DNA of 64,000 nt, taken from positions 32,885,229 through 32,949,228 of the forward strand of contig CM049314.1 in NCBI GenBank assembly GCA_026874595.1. Direction: 5' to 3'. Shown piece by piece: positions 62,910-64,000 of this stretch. The notes under the pieces are model-generated. The model searched no databases, was not told where the DNA came from, and was given only the letters and a program-made list of their open reading frames with translations. Position 1 is the stretch's first letter; every line of letters starts with the position of its first letter. A program made the translations under genes and the position numbers. This DNA is from Sipunculus nudus (taxonomy: Eukaryota > Annelida > Sipuncula > Golfingiida > Sipunculidae).

Positions 62910-63966
62910 TACTGTGGTTGTCTTCTTATTTGTGGTGGTTTCAAATTCGCGATATTCGTGGTCGCTCTCTGACCGCGAAATTGAAACCACGCAGATTTGA
63001 ATGCATATATACCAGGCCATGATCATTAATTTCAGAAGCTGCCGTTGTAGTTATAGTTGGCGACAGTTGAGATTAATCTTCAGCTAATTGGTGATGTCCA
63101 TCGAGCCTCGTGAATATAATTTAAGTGATTCAGGGAGAATAAGAAACAGGGTTCATTTAAAATAATATCGCCTATCGGTTTGCTTAGATGCAAAAACCGT
63201 GACCCTTTGTGGAAATGTGCTGACCCGGTGGCCGCGCCTGGCAGTGTTTCCTGCCGCCTGGCACAGGACTGAAGTCTGGAAAGTGTCAATGCCCGCCAGG
63301 CAGTAATATTTTAAAAATTACGTGTATAGTGCCCGCCAGGCAGTTAATTTTTCAAAATTAAGTGTATGTGTGCCAAACCAGGTGACATCCACTGTCGCTT
63401 AAAATGAATATTAAGTAGAAGGTACTCTTTCACACTGTGCCGTATTTAGTAATTGTTAATAAATATAATTTTCCACAAAGTAGTGAACGTAGCCGCTAGG
63501 GTAGCGCCACCTTGTAACTGTATAAAGGACTAATTCTGTCACTACCGAAATCATGATGCGCCAAACGATGTTGGATTGGCTAGTGATGATGTGAACTTTG
63601 AAGATATTTGAAAGGTCATAGTTCATTATGGGGCCAATTTGCCGTAGAACAGTGGAATGTGAGTTGTTTTGAATGAGCCTTGGCCCTGAACTGATTACAT
63701 CGCGGCCAGCGGGGTCAATGCTTCCCGCACGTGTCGGCTCAGCCGTCCGTGACTGTTCGAACATGCGATATCCGGACAGAGAAATAGTAGACCTGGATAA
63801 CCATGAAATCAGCGGTTTATGAAATAATTTTGTCCTTACAGTTCTTTGTTTCATATTTGATAATAAAATATACTACCAGACAACGCGAAAAAAGAACCCC
63901 GTGAAACTTTTAAAAATACGAACACCGCGAAAATTCAGCCCCGCCGATATAAAGGCAACCACAGTA
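62910..63966. mobile_element. TIR element at the right edge, about 1.05 kb
   Basis: The left end TA|CTGTGGTTGTC and the right end GGCAACCACAG|TA are inverted repeats with TA on both sides. Subterminal TTCGCG.T.TTCGT is also shared in inverted form. Inside is a short direct repeat, GTGCCCGCCAGGCAGT (around 63290 and 63330). No convincing transposase ORF; the minus ORF at 63456-63854 is unrecognised. Confidence 0.75.
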
Positions 63967-64000
63967 TATCCATCATCATCATCAATCCACTTATATGAGA

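Noticed and set aside
63456-63854. 132-codon minus-strand ORF near the right edge
   Set aside because: It lies inside a TIR-bounded element and has no recognisable transposase or other domain; it does not encode the missing ACER3 N-terminus.

Overview
The window is eukaryotic genomic DNA. It is AT-rich, with no operons and no long ORFs, and it is crowded with mobile repeats. The repeat style (modular elements with tandem-repeat cores, short subterminal inverted repeats, a GGAC/GACA microsatellite and a terminal hairpin) together with the large introns suggests a bivalve mollusc. That assignment is inference; no species can be named from the sequence alone.

One protein-coding gene is supported: an alkaline ceramidase of the ACER3 type, on the minus strand. 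Ten coding exons were assembled by hand from splice sites and phase. From 5' to 3' they are 56426-56536, 52253-52305, 51494-51546, 43322-43403, 39889-39924, 38497-38552, 34999-35100, 33632-33736, 19557-19602 and 2852-2899. All introns have GT..AG ends and all phases join, giving 229 residues to a stop codon. Only the first coding exon (about 35 residues, including the start and most of the calcium site known from human ACER3) is missing and should lie beyond base 64000. The zinc-site residues (Ser and His of GSWCFH, Asp of LDELP, two His of HAWWH) are all present, so the gene looks functional. It covers more than 53 kb, so nearly the whole window is its introns.

Layout: 1-2851 is 3' flank and possible 3' UTR, with (TA)n and poly-C tracts. 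2900-19556 is a 16.7 kb intron holding a 0.7 kb tandem duplication, a tRNA-derived SINE, a 33-bp minisatellite, a MITE and two large modular elements. 19603-33631 is a 14 kb intron that is mostly modular elements, one nested in another. 33737-56425 holds the short middle introns with further elements, MITEs, a TRIM-like element and an inverted SINE pair. 56537-64000 is probably intron 1, with a pogo-like MITE, another modular element and a TIR element at the right edge.

The dominant structure is a family of nine modular elements, plus truncated relatives, totalling roughly 25 kb. All lie in the + orientation, antisense to the gene. They share a head (an AACAAG start, a palindrome centred on CCATGG, then GCTCAGCTGA) and a tail (a GGAC microsatellite, a stem-loop, then TCAGCTGAGCTAA). 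Their interiors are of three different types (A, B, C). The architecture resembles Helentron/HINE-type elements such as bivalve 'pearl' elements, and a paralogous empty site inside the window fixes the boundaries of one of them. The B-type interiors carry repeated nuclear-receptor half-sites.
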